NCBI GenBank assembly: GCA_964468755.1
Contig: CAYXWH010000002.1
Span: 1 to 64,000, forward strand
DNA length: 64,000 bases
Direction of reading: 5' to 3'
DNA from: CAYXWH01 sp964468755
GTDB lineage: Bacteria; Chloroflexota; Dehalococcoidia; Dehalococcoidales; RBG-16-60-22
Shown: one piece after another, positions 56,081 to 64,000 of the stretch
How the letters are laid out: the number at the start of each line of letters is the position of its first letter
How positions within the stretch are numbered: position 1 is the stretch's first letter
Translations under genes and position numbers: made by a program
Notes under the pieces: generated by a model
What the model saw: only the letters and a program-made list of their open reading frames with translations
What the model was told of the DNA's origin: nothing
Database searches by the model: none

Positions 56081-56581
56081 ATGTCAGGCAAGATTGACTC
56101 ATGGACAAAGTTCACCGAATCGTGTAGCAAGTGGCTCAATTGGATCGGCGGTGTCGGTCTGGTGGCAATGCTTGTTCTTACCACCACCGATATTATCGGC
56201 GTCAAGCTCTTCAAGTGGCCCGTCCCCGGCGCCGTTGAGATGGTCGGCTTTCTGGGCGCGATGATAATTTCCTTTGCCATGGCGTACACCCTGTTCGTTC
56301 GCGGTCATATTCAGGTGGAATTCTTTGTCCAGCACCTGCCCCGGCGAGGTCAGGCAGCAACCACCGCCATCGTCTCCCTGCTGGGGCTGGGGCTGTTTGT
56401 CCTGCTTGCCTGGCAGAGCTACGAGTACGGCCGTGTGCTCCAAATCACCGGAGAAGTTTCCATGACCCAGCGTATACCCTTTTATCCCTTCGTCTACGCG
56501 ATTGCCTTTTGCTGTATCCCCGTCTGCCTGGTACTGGTGATGGACTTCACCAAATCGATAATGAAAGTGGTGAAAAAGTGA
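56081..56581 (+). CDS. dctQ: TRAP transporter small membrane subunit DctQ
   Basis: The four-span partner of DctM. The 166-residue product has hydrophobic segments at about 18-38, 47-70, 88-110 and 132-155. The family features DIIGVKLFKWPVPGAVEMVGFLGAMIISFAMAYTLFVRGHIQVEFFVQHLPRR at about 35-90 are present. The ATG at 56081 is listed; a TTG three codons earlier is possible. Its last codons overlap the GTG of dctM (GTGA). Confidence 0.9.
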   Translation: MSGKIDSWTKFTESCSKWLNWIGGVGLVAMLVLTTTDIIGVKLFKWPVPGAVEMVGFLGAMIISFAMAYTLFVRGHIQVEFFVQHLPRRGQAATTAIVSLLGLGLFVLLAWQSYEYGRVLQITGEVSMTQRIPFYPFVYAIAFCCIPVCLVLVMDFTKSIMKVVKK

Positions 56582-57882
56582 GTCCGGTTGCAATTGGCAT
56601 CATCGGCATTTTCGTCCTGATTTTGATTTTTCTCCTGGGAATGCCGGTGGGCTTCGCCATGGGCCTGGTCGGGCTGGCTGGTTTCTGCTATCTGGTCTCC
56701 CCGGAAGCAGGATTGAGCCTGCTGGCGCGGGATGTCTTCACCACGTTCTCTTCATACTCCCTTACCGTGATACCCATGTTTGTCTTCATGGGCTCAATTG
56801 CCTACGCATCAGGCATGAGCCGTCGGCTCTACGAAGCCAGTCACACCCTGTTCGGCGAAATGCGCGGGGGGCTTATTATGGCAACCATTGCCGGCTGCGC
56901 CGGCTTCGCTGCCATCTGTGGCTCTACCAGTGCCACTGCCGCCGCCATGGGCCGGGTATCCCTCCCCGAAATGAAACGATATAAGTACAATGACGCCCTG
57001 GCTACCGGCAGTGTCGCCGCCGCCGGCAGTCTGGGAATATTAATCCCGCCCAGTACCATTTTCATTGTTTACGGGATACTGACCGAGCAGTCCATCGGCA
57101 GGCTTTTCCTCGCCGGGGTTTTCCCCGGGATTATCCTCGCCTCACTCTTCATGGTTACCGTGGCGGTCATCTGCTGGCGGTACCCCCACCTCGCCCCGGC
57201 CGGAGAACCGACCAGCTACCGCGAGAAAATTGAAGGTATCACCGGCATCAGCGAGATGCTCGTCCTCTTTGTCATGGTAATGGGCGGGCTGTTTCTCGGC
57301 TGGTTCAGCCCGGTGCAGGCTGGCGCCGCCGGAGCCGCCGGTGCTCTGCTCATCGGGCTTGCCCGACGGCAGTTAAACTGGGACGGGTTCCTCTTTGCCG
57401 TCAAGGACACCCTGAAGGTGACCTGCGAGATTATCGTCATCGTTACCGGCGCGGTGATACTGGGTCACTTCATCGCTGTTGCCAAGATTCCCTTTATCCT
57501 GACACAGTGGGTAAGCGAACTTTCCCTGCCCACGGTAGTGGTGATGGGCGTGATTGTCCTGATGTACCTGTTCGGTGGTTTCTTCATGGACGCGCTTGCC
57601 CTGATTACCCTGACCATCCCCATCATCTACCCGCTGGTGCTGTCCCTCGGCTTTGACCCGATATGGTTCGGTGTGATAATAGTATTGGTGACCGAAATGG
57701 GAGTAATTACACCCCCGGTGGGTATCAACGTATACGTTATCAAGGGAATTGCCGAGGATGTGTCTCTGGAAACCATCTTTAAAGGAGTTTTCCCCTTCCT
57801 TATCGCGCTGATTGTTGCCGTAGGGATACTAATTGCCTTTCCCCAGATTGCCACTTTTCTACCCGGTATGGCCACCTATTAA
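56578..57882 (+). CDS. dctM: TRAP transporter large permease DctM
   Basis: Main sodium-coupled permease of the TRAP system. The 434-residue product has about 12 spans and family motifs. These include LLGMPVGFAMGLVGLAGF near the start, SLTVIPMFVFMGSIAYASGMSRRLYE near 60, AGCAGFAAICGSTSATAAAMGRVSLPEMKRYKYNDALATGSVAAAGSLGILIPPS near 103-160, and EMGVITPPVGINVYVIKGIA near 375. The GTG at 56578 overlaps the dctQ stop and removes an unlikely hydrophilic extension. Third gene of dctPQM. Confidence 0.94.
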   Translation: MSPVAIGIIGIFVLILIFLLGMPVGFAMGLVGLAGFCYLVSPEAGLSLLARDVFTTFSSYSLTVIPMFVFMGSIAYASGMSRRLYEASHTLFGEMRGGLIMATIAGCAGFAAICGSTSATAAAMGRVSLPEMKRYKYNDALATGSVAAAGSLGILIPPSTIFIVYGILTEQSIGRLFLAGVFPGIILASLFMVTVAVICWRYPHLAPAGEPTSYREKIEGITGISEMLVLFVMVMGGLFLGWFSPVQAGAAGAAGALLIGLARRQLNWDGFLFAVKDTLKVTCEIIVIVTGAVILGHFIAVAKIPFILTQWVSELSLPTVVVMGVIVLMYLFGGFFMDALALITLTIPIIYPLVLSLGFDPIWFGVIIVLVTEMGVITPPVGINVYVIKGIAEDVSLETIFKGVFPFLIALIVAVGILIAFPQIATFLPGMATY

Positions 57883-57923
57883 GCCGGCCGGTATGACCGC
57901 CCTTGCAGGAGGTACATAAAACA

Positions 57924-59471
57924 ATGACCATAGCCGAGATGCTGGCAAGAAACGCCCGCATGTACCCGGAAGATAGTGCCCTCATTGAACTCAAGCCGAG
58001 CCAGAAGCTCCGAAAGGAAATCAACTGGAAGACGTTTGATGAACGGGCTAACCGGATTGCCGGTGCGCTTATGCAACGAGGAGTGGGCAAAGGCGATAAA
58101 GTCATCCACCTGATGATGAACTCGATAGAATGGCTGGAAGCCTACTTCGGCATCATCAGGACCGGCGCCTGGGCTGTACCACTCAACTTTCGCTTTACCA
58201 GCCAGGACATCAAGTACTGCGCTGACATTGCCGAAGCCAGGGCAATGATACTGGGCGAGGAGTTTATTGAGCGCGTGGCAGCCGTCCGCTCCCGGCTTAC
58301 CACGATTAAAGACTATATTTACGTCGGCGCGACAACACCACCGGACATGGAAAGCTTCGAGGACATAATTGCCGCATCACCGGCCGAGCCCCCGGCAGTA
58401 CCGCTCAATGATGACGATGCCTGCGGGCTCTACTTTACCTCGGGCACTACCGGTACTCCCAAGCCGATTCTGCTCACGCACAAGAATATGGAATGTGCCG
58501 CCATCACCGAGAACCGGCACCATTTTCAGCAGCATGATGATAATTTTATCCTGCTGCCTCCCCTGTACCATACCGGTGCCAAGATGCACTGGTTCGGCAG
58601 CCTGATTGTCGGCGGGCGGGCTACCATCCTGACCGAAATAAGCCCCCGGTATATCTTTGATGCCGTCCATAGCGAACGGGGAACGATTGTCTGGCTGCTG
58701 GTGCCCTGGGCGCAGGATATTCTCAGCGTCATGGACAGTGGTGAGTTGAACAAAACCGACTACGACCTCAGTTGCTGGCGGCTGATGCACATCGGCGCCC
58801 AGCCGGTGCCGCCCAGCCTGGTGCAACACTGGCTACAATACTTCCCCCGTATGCAGTATGACACCAATTACGGACTGAGTGAGTCCAGCGGGCCTGGCTG
58901 CGTGCATCTCGGCATCGATAATATACAGAAAGTGGGGGCTATCGGCAGGGCCGGGTTTAACTGGGAAGCACGGATTGTTGATACCCAGGGAACCGACGTG
59001 GCCCGGGCAGAAATCGGCGAACTCGTTATCAGGGGTAACGGCGTGATGAAGGAGTACTACAAGAATCCACGGCAAACCGCCGAAACCATACGAGACGGCT
59101 GGCTGTATACCGGGGATATGGCCCGGGTGGACGATGAAGGATTTATCTACCTGGTCGACCGGAAAAAGGACGTCATCATCACCGGCGGCGAGAATATCTT
59201 CCCGGTGGAGATAGAAGATGTGCTGCACGGTCATCCCGGCATCTATGATGCGGCGGTAATCGGCATCCCTGACCAACGACTGGGGGAGATAGCCGCCGCC
59301 GTTATTGACCCCAAACCCGGTGCACAATTGACCGAGGATGAGGTGAATGCCTTTTGCGAGCAGGAATTACCGAGGTATAAGCGGCCAAGACGCATCATAT
59401 TCGATAACGTGCCGCGAAATCCCACCGGCAAGATAGAAAAACCGAAACTAAAAGAGAAATACCACCAGTAG
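57924..59471 (+). CDS. AMP-forming acyl-CoA synthetase
   Basis: Activates a carboxylic acid to its CoA thioester through an acyl-adenylate. The 515-residue product has the phosphate loop YFTSGTTGTPKPILLTHKN near residues 170-188, the NYGLSESSGPG core near 314, WLYTGDMARVDDEGFIYLVDRKKDVIITGGENIFPVEIEDVLHGHP near 393-438, and the catalytic Lys in NPTGKIEKPKLKE at the end. It belongs to the fatty/aryl-CoA ligase group; substrate not predictable by eye. Start chosen 8 bases after AGGAGGT. It follows dctM by 41 bases, so the imported acid may be its substrate (inference). Confidence 0.92.
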   Translation: MTIAEMLARNARMYPEDSALIELKPSQKLRKEINWKTFDERANRIAGALMQRGVGKGDKVIHLMMNSIEWLEAYFGIIRTGAWAVPLNFRFTSQDIKYCADIAEARAMILGEEFIERVAAVRSRLTTIKDYIYVGATTPPDMESFEDIIAASPAEPPAVPLNDDDACGLYFTSGTTGTPKPILLTHKNMECAAITENRHHFQQHDDNFILLPPLYHTGAKMHWFGSLIVGGRATILTEISPRYIFDAVHSERGTIVWLLVPWAQDILSVMDSGELNKTDYDLSCWRLMHIGAQPVPPSLVQHWLQYFPRMQYDTNYGLSESSGPGCVHLGIDNIQKVGAIGRAGFNWEARIVDTQGTDVARAEIGELVIRGNGVMKEYYKNPRQTAETIRDGWLYTGDMARVDDEGFIYLVDRKKDVIITGGENIFPVEIEDVLHGHPGIYDAAVIGIPDQRLGEIAAAVIDPKPGAQLTEDEVNAFCEQELPRYKRPRRIIFDNVPRNPTGKIEKPKLKEKYHQ

Positions 59472-59771
59472 AACTGTAAAATTAACCGGGCAACAGCCCG
59501 TGTATCCACGAAACAAAGCATGCCGCTATCTTTGCCCTCCGGTAGCTGTCAGTATACTCCAACTAACTTTTTACCCTTCGTCCTTTTTTACAGCATAGCT
59601 ACTATCGATGAAACGGTTTCCCACCCGACCAGTCGAAACCTTTTCCCTATAAATGAAAACCAGCCAGATTCATGCTGGGACCATAGATAGAACCCATCCC
59701 CCGGATAAGATGACAATGACCGATAAAACAAATATACTATAATACGGAGAGTACGACAGGAGGTTGGTAGA
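59472..59771 (+). promoter_or_regulatory. 300-base gap with glnA promoter region
   Basis: No gene is seen. CGGGC-AACA-GCCCG (about 59487-59500) is a short hairpin just after the synthetase gene, without a U-run. TATAAT at 59738-59743 is a clear -10 box for glnA, with no good -35 box, which suggests an activator. AGGAGG sits before the glnA ATG. Confidence 0.5.
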
Positions 59772-61118
59772 ATGATGGCAAACAGAAGTCGGGAAGAAGG
59801 CATTGAGTACGTACTCAAGACAGCCCGGGAACATAGTGTCAAGTTCATACGGCTCTGGTTTACCGATATTCTGGGATTTTTAAAGAATTTTACCATCACC
59901 GTGGAGGAACTGGACAGAGCCCTTGCCGACGGGATGGGTTTTGACGGCTCGTCCATCGAAGGGTTTGCCCGCATCGACGAAAGTGACATGGTAGCCCTCC
60001 CCGACCCCGATACCTTCCGCATACTAACGTCACGGCCTCACGAGTCCTATGCCATGGCCCGGATGTTCTGCGATATCCTCCTGCCCGGCGGGGAGCCTTT
60101 CGACGGTGACCCCCGCTACATCCTGAAGAGAAACCTGAAGCGCGCCGCTGACATGGGCTATACACTTTACGTCGGGCCGGAACTGGAATATTTCTACTTC
60201 CGGGACAGCAACGGTACCGAGCCTCTGGATCAAGGAGGCTACTTTGACCTGACCCCCCGGGACGCCGCCACTGACATGAGGAAGGAAACCGTGCTCATGC
60301 TAGAGGAGATGGGCATCGGCGTGGAATATTCCCACCATGAAGTCGCTGCCAGCCAGCATGAAATCGATATGCGATATACTGATGCCCTGACCATGGCGGA
60401 TAACGTGATAACCTACCGGATGATTGTAAAAGAGGTAGCCCTGAAGTACGGTGTCTATGCCACCTTCATGCCCAAGCCGGTGTTCGGCATAAACGGCAGC
60501 GGCATGCATACCCACCAGTCGCTTTTCAAGGGCGACCGCAACGCCTTCTTCGATAAAAACGACGAATTTCATCTTTCCGGCATAGCCAAATCATACACCG
60601 CCGGACTACTCAAACATGCCCCGGAAATAACTTCGGTGACCAACCAGTGGGTCAATTCATACAAGCGACTGGTGCCTGGCTATGAGGCTCCGGTATACGT
60701 GTCCTGGGCCCGGCGGAACCGCTCTGACCTCATCCGGGTGCCGGAATACCGACCGGGGAGAGAAAAGGCAACCAGAATCGAAATCAGGTCTCCTGACCCT
60801 GCCTGCAATCCGTACCTCGCCTTCAGTGTCATGCTGGCCGCCGGACTGGAAGGGATTGAGCAAAACTACCCGGTTCCTGAACCGGTGGAGGAAAATGTCT
60901 ACGAGATGACCGAGCCGGAAAGGAAGGAACGGGGGATAGAGACGCTGCCCGCCAGCCTCCTGGAGGCTATCTTGCTAACCGAAAAAAGTGAACTGGTGCG
61001 GAAAGCCCTCGGCCAGCACGTCTTTGACGCCTTTATCCAGAACAAAAAGATTGAATGGAGCAATTACCGGTCCCAGGTGACCGAATTTGAGCTCAAGAGA
61101 TACCTGCCTATCCTGTAA
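59772..61118 (+). CDS. glnA: Glutamine synthetase, type I
   Basis: Makes glutamine from glutamate, ammonia and ATP in a dodecamer. The 448-residue product has the beta-grasp start (VKFIRLWFTDILGFLKNFTITVEEL), the latch/loop DGSSIEGFARIDESDMVALPD near 55-75, and GPELEYFYF near 135. SHHEVAASQHEIDMRY is near 190, KPVFGINGSGMHTHQSL near 240-256 and the RIEIRSPDPACNPYLAFSVMLAAGLEGI region near 335. Length matches the GS I-alpha group; the Tyr adenylylation site of the I-beta group is not evident. One codon later a second ATG could also start it. It stands alone behind a 300-base leader. Confidence 0.95.
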   Translation: MMANRSREEGIEYVLKTAREHSVKFIRLWFTDILGFLKNFTITVEELDRALADGMGFDGSSIEGFARIDESDMVALPDPDTFRILTSRPHESYAMARMFCDILLPGGEPFDGDPRYILKRNLKRAADMGYTLYVGPELEYFYFRDSNGTEPLDQGGYFDLTPRDAATDMRKETVLMLEEMGIGVEYSHHEVAASQHEIDMRYTDALTMADNVITYRMIVKEVALKYGVYATFMPKPVFGINGSGMHTHQSLFKGDRNAFFDKNDEFHLSGIAKSYTAGLLKHAPEITSVTNQWVNSYKRLVPGYEAPVYVSWARRNRSDLIRVPEYRPGREKATRIEIRSPDPACNPYLAFSVMLAAGLEGIEQNYPVPEPVEENVYEMTEPERKERGIETLPASLLEAILLTEKSELVRKALGQHVFDAFIQNKKIEWSNYRSQVTEFELKRYLPIL

Positions 61119-61154
61119 GACGTGGTAACCGGCGGCATAGACATCACCGGTGAG

Positions 61155-62318
61155 CTAGTCCCGGCTGCTCCAGAGAAACGCAGCACAGCCCAGTGTTACA
61201 ATCAAAAGAACCGCGCCGGTAAGGGCAAAATTGGTATAAAAGCCGTAATGGTCAATAATATATCCCATCACTGGTGCAATCAGCCCCGGCCCTCCCCGGC
61301 TGCATAGATAGTAGACACCCAGCACGGTAGAGCGGTTGCGCTCAGATGTCTTGCTAATCAAAAAGGACTCGGCTATGGGCAGCATGGTGTAATGTGCCAT
61401 GCCGATAATAATCAGTACCGCCGATATGCTCCAGCCAAGTGACGACAGGTTGAGCAGGAAGACAAATGGTCCGGCAATGAAACACAACCCCAATGCCAGA
61501 CGTACCTTGCCCAGACGGTCGGAAATGTAACCGCCCAGAGGACCACCCCAAAATCCCGCCGAGGTAGCCAGCGCTAACATAGCCGCCCCCACTTCCTCAC
61601 TGACACCGAAATTATCGACGGTAAACAACGGGATGAACTGCAGTAAGGAAAACAGGAGCGCCTGGGTCATTATAGCCATAACGAGAAATGCTACCAGGCG
61701 TCGCCGTTGGCCGGGAAAAGCGGCTACCGCGGTGGTGGTAATCGGCTTAACTTTTACCTCCCCGGCATGTAACTGCCTGCCCAGAAGCACATAAAGTATA
61801 ATGCCAAAAATCATGGTGATACTAGCCACCGTGATGAAGGAACCGCGCCAGCCCAGCGCGGCAGCAATGCCAGCGGCAATCAGCGGAGCCAGGAAGTAGC
61901 TGGCGGTGCCGCCAATCTGATGAATTCCCAGCGCCCGCCCGCGACGGTTCGGGTCAACCAAGTCTGAGATGAGCGGCGAAGCCGCCGGATGATAACCACC
62001 CCCCAGCAGACCCATAAATACCAGAAAGATAAGCATCATAAGATAATTTACGGAAAGCCCTACCAGAAGACCAAATAGTGCCACCCCGGAGACACCAATG
62101 ACAATGAGCAGGCGCGCGCCGAGCCGGTCAGCCAGCCAGCCCCCGGGAAGCTGACTGACTCCGTAAGCTATGGTAAACGCTGAGACCAGTCCCCCCACCT
62201 GAGTATAATCAAGGGCAAACTCGTTGCGGATGAACGGTAGCAAGGGGGTGAGCAATGCCCCCATCAGGTGATGGGTGAAATGAGCCAGGATAAAGAGTGG
62301 CAGCAGTCCCAGTAACAA
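61155..62318 (-). CDS. MFS transporter
   Basis: A 387-residue protein with 12 hydrophobic spans. MFS signatures include GGWLADRLGARLLIVIGVSGVALFGLLVGL (motif A) near residues 59-88, the second-half copy GGYISDRLGKVRLALGL near 252, and RRGRALGIHQIGGTASYFLAPLIAAG near 125. The pattern resembles fosmidomycin-resistance/NNP-like exporters, but the substrate is unknown. The listed TTG start has no good ribosome site. An ATT at 62345, eight codons upstream with GGAAAG before it, would add ISKSRFRS. Downstream of the amidohydrolase on the same strand. Confidence 0.88.
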   Translation of the reverse strand: MLLGLLPLFILAHFTHHLMGALLTPLLPFIRNEFALDYTQVGGLVSAFTIAYGVSQLPGGWLADRLGARLLIVIGVSGVALFGLLVGLSVNYLMMLIFLVFMGLLGGGYHPAASPLISDLVDPNRRGRALGIHQIGGTASYFLAPLIAAGIAAALGWRGSFITVASITMIFGIILYVLLGRQLHAGEVKVKPITTTAVAAFPGQRRRLVAFLVMAIMTQALLFSLLQFIPLFTVDNFGVSEEVGAAMLALATSAGFWGGPLGGYISDRLGKVRLALGLCFIAGPFVFLLNLSSLGWSISAVLIIIGMAHYTMLPIAESFLISKTSERNRSTVLGVYYLCSRGGPGLIAPVMGYIIDHYGFYTNFALTGAVLLIVTLGCAAFLWSSRD

Positions 62319-62604
62319 TGAGCGAAACCTGGATTTACTAATGGCACTTTCCTTTCCAAACTATAGAGAGGCTTCAAGCAGATGTACAAAAAGCTACTTA
62401 CAATTATAGAATCTCCGGCGCTGAATGTCGAACCGGGCATACCAGATGCCAGCCGGTACCGAAAATCTTCGAACCACCCATCGCCGGCGACGGAGCAGCA
62501 AAACAAGAAGCACCGGGTTACCGGAACAAGCACCTACGCCAAAACGTCATCAGTGAGCCAAAAAACCCTTACTTCCCGGCACAGCCAGAGACCAAGCGAG
62601 AGCC
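62319..62604. other. Gap of about 285 bases, no gene seen
   Basis: Between the amidohydrolase and the MFS gene (both minus strand). No convincing gene, hairpin or consensus promoter was found. Only a GGAAAG ribosome-like site close to the MFS gene stands out. Confidence 0.4.
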
Positions 62605-63597
62605 TCACTGAATGCCGAGAAGCCTGGAGATGTTGCCGCCCAGTATCATGTCTTTCTCCCGGTCATGCAGCGGCAGTCGTTCAATGACCTCCAGGTCATA
62701 CTTGTAGTGGTCAGGGTAGGACGTCGGCGGGACCTTTCCGTAAGATGGGTAGGCGTTACCCTGGTAACGGTAATGTCCGAACGGCGCCGGGGTATCGGTA
62801 CCGAAAATAACCCGCTCCGCTCCTATTGCCGGGTCGGCTACCGCTTTTTCCACCACCTCGTAAGGGGCGGAGCTTGTCTCCAGGTACACGTTCTCATGCC
62901 TGGCAGCCACCAGGAGCGCCATATCCGCGTACGCACCGAAGTAAAAAAAGCCCTGCACGCCGATATGGGCGATGATAATCGGCACGTCCGGATACTCGGT
63001 AGCAATGTCATCGATGTGGGCGGGATTGCTGAACCACAATGTCCGCTGGGCGCACCACCCCGGTTTACCGTTACTCCTCACCCGCGGCGACCGGTGGAGG
63101 TAGGGGGCGACGCCGGTATGGAAGTGCGCCACCGCTTTGTGTTCGGCGAGGACATCCATGATGGGCCGATACCTCGCCCATAATTCGGGCCATGTTTCCA
63201 TTCCGGAAGCTCCCATCAACGCCCACTCCCCCACGCCCTTGACCTGAGGAATTTTCAAGTAGGACTCTATTTCCCGGGCAGCATCATCCGGGTTAAACTC
63301 GCCGGGAACCGGAGGCGTTGAGAAGCCCACCATCACCGCAGGAAACCGTTCCGGATATTCCTGAGCCACCTTGATAATTCGTTCGTTCTCATCGGGCAGA
63401 ATCGATATACCCTGGGATACCAAACCCACGGCACTATCAATGCCGTATTTGTCCAGGAACTTGAGTATCGTTCCCACCCGTTCTTCCTCAGCCTGCTGCC
63501 GCAGCATCAGCTTTTCCATCGTGGTATAGTCTTCGACGCTTTCAATAGCCGGCCCGGCCGGGTGGGTATGAGCATCAATAATAATGCTCCCTTTCAT
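62605..63597 (-). CDS. Amidohydrolase-2 family metal-dependent hydrolase/decarboxylase
   Basis: A 330-residue TIM-barrel protein. The metal-binding H-x-H is IIDAHTHP at residues 7-14. Further ligands are likely in AHFHTGVAP near 167, IIIAHIG near 220 and the Asp in VIFGTDTPAPFGH near 272. This family covers decarboxylases such as aminocarboxymuconate-semialdehyde and hydroxybenzoate decarboxylases as well as hydrolases. The residue set here does not show which. Very strong GGAGGTAGTG site. It follows a flavoprotein oxidoreductase by 42 bases, so the two probably act in one catabolic route (inference). Confidence 0.88.
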   Translation of the reverse strand: MKGSIIIDAHTHPAGPAIESVEDYTTMEKLMLRQQAEEERVGTILKFLDKYGIDSAVGLVSQGISILPDENERIIKVAQEYPERFPAVMVGFSTPPVPGEFNPDDAAREIESYLKIPQVKGVGEWALMGASGMETWPELWARYRPIMDVLAEHKAVAHFHTGVAPYLHRSPRVRSNGKPGWCAQRTLWFSNPAHIDDIATEYPDVPIIIAHIGVQGFFYFGAYADMALLVAARHENVYLETSSAPYEVVEKAVADPAIGAERVIFGTDTPAPFGHYRYQGNAYPSYGKVPPTSYPDHYKYDLEVIERLPLHDREKDMILGGNISRLLGIQ

Positions 63598-63639
63598 AGC
63601 ACTACCTCCTTATACATTTCAAGCCCACGCCATGTCGGC

Positions 63640-64000
63640 TTAGAGACCACAATGCTGCGCATAGTTTTCCTGATAGGTAGGCGCATTGGGAGGCCGGAGC
63701 CAGTAGTCAAACGGGAGCTCGCCGACCTTGACCTCGCCATTTTCCAGCCGGGTGGTAACAAACTTGTCCCATTCCGGCGGGTCAACCTCAGGATAATCAA
63801 TCCTTTTGAAGTCGAGAAGGGCACTGCTTGCCTTCCGCGCCAGAGAGGCATGAACAATCATTTCCGCCACGGTAATGCGGGTAAGGCAGTCCAGGACACG
63901 CATTAACTCGTGCGGGTTGCCGACACAGGTTCGGGCCGCTTCACTCTCTCTGATGCTGTTAAGCCATCTCAGTCCCATCCTCAGGGTTTCCTCACTCTTG
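63640..64000 (-). CDS. C-terminal part of FAD-dependent oxidoreductase
   Basis: The last 119 codons of a minus-strand gene whose start lies beyond the window. GLRWLNSIRESEAARTCVGNPHELMRVLDCLTRITVAEMIVHASLARKASSALLDFKRIDYPEVDPPEWDKFVTTRLENGEVKVGELPFDYWL resembles the capping/C-terminal helical domain of fumarate reductase and adenylylsulfate reductase-type flavoproteins (RKASSALLDF is like the R-x-E-S-R-G-x-H-R-D-x-P helix). The usual SRG-HxRxDYP motif is degenerate. Assignment is to superfamily only. An ATG at 63978 could look like a start, but the frame continues upstream of it. Confidence 0.65.
   Translation of the reverse strand, partial: KSEETLRMGLRWLNSIRESEAARTCVGNPHELMRVLDCLTRITVAEMIVHASLARKASSALLDFKRIDYPEVDPPEWDKFVTTRLENGEVKVGELPFDYWLRPPNAPTYQENYAQHCGL

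Overview
The window looks like a bacterial chromosome from the phylum Chloroflexota, probably class Dehalococcoidia or a relative. This is inferred from gene content; no database search was possible. The division cluster is only mraZ, rsmH, ftsA and ftsZ, with no murein-synthesis genes between them. The TRAP solute receptor and two other exported proteins are lipoproteins, as in single-membrane bacteria. A GuaB3-type IMP dehydrogenase relative, a free EF-Tu domain II protein and several tiny zinc-ribbon proteins fit the same group. Base composition is moderately GC-rich and even, except the first 0.8 kb, which is AT-rich and carries unrecognised genes. No tRNA, rRNA, CRISPR array or insertion sequence was seen.

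Layout. 0-1.1 kb: accessory edge with a basic protein (partial), a small membrane protein, a perfect inverted repeat and a 56-residue zinc-ribbon gene. 1.1-5.2 kb (minus strand): mraZ-rsmH-ftsA-ftsZ behind a promoter with three MraZ boxes. 5.3-10.3 kb: mogA-trmD-rplS-priA-def. 10.4-13.9 kb: a divergent HTH regulator, an APC permease, a UspA protein and two RCK (TrkA-type) proteins. 14-20 kb: comEA-comEC, msrB, a membrane-anchored msrA with an in-frame TGA at its catalytic codon, then lepB, pyrE and a membrane-tethered resolvase-like protein. 20-24 kb (minus): pcrA-mutL. 24-27.3 kb: a SIMPL lipoprotein and ribE-ribBA-ribH. 27.4-29.7 kb: the EF-Tu-like protein, a small zinc protein and a sodium:solute symporter. 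29.8-36.4 kb: thrS-infC-rpmI-rplT and pheS-pheT. 36.4-42.7 kb (minus): dxr-rseP-ispG, a lipoprotein with a transglutaminase-like Cys-His-Glu set, and proS. 42.7-47 kb: small zinc protein, ferredoxin, Crp-type regulator, two hypotheticals, guaB3. 47-53.2 kb: rsmI, a zinc protein, metG, a polyprenyl diphosphate synthase, then moaE and ftsH on the minus strand. 53.3-61.1 kb: an orphan response regulator with an HD-GYP-like domain, a tyrosine-rich leader peptide with a terminator/antiterminator, the TRAP genes dctP-dctQ-dctM, an acyl-CoA synthetase and glnA. 61.1-64 kb (minus): an MFS transporter, an amidohydrolase and the end of a flavoprotein oxidoreductase.

Two signals stand out. The first is a probable selenocysteine-containing MsrA: the single in-frame TGA replaces the catalytic Cys codon, the frame stays open to a normal C-terminus, and a bacterial SECIS-like hairpin with a GGU loop follows the TGA. 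The second is a 19-codon leader with nine tyrosine codons, preceded by a good promoter and followed by mutually exclusive terminator and antiterminator pairings. It sits upstream of a TRAP transporter and CoA-ligase operon rather than an aromatic biosynthesis operon.

How the genes work together: most of the window is housekeeping (division, translation, repair, riboflavin, isoprenoid precursors, redox repair). The right-hand 10 kb looks catabolic: TRAP uptake of an organic acid, CoA activation, and an amidohydrolase and a flavoprotein of unknown substrate.
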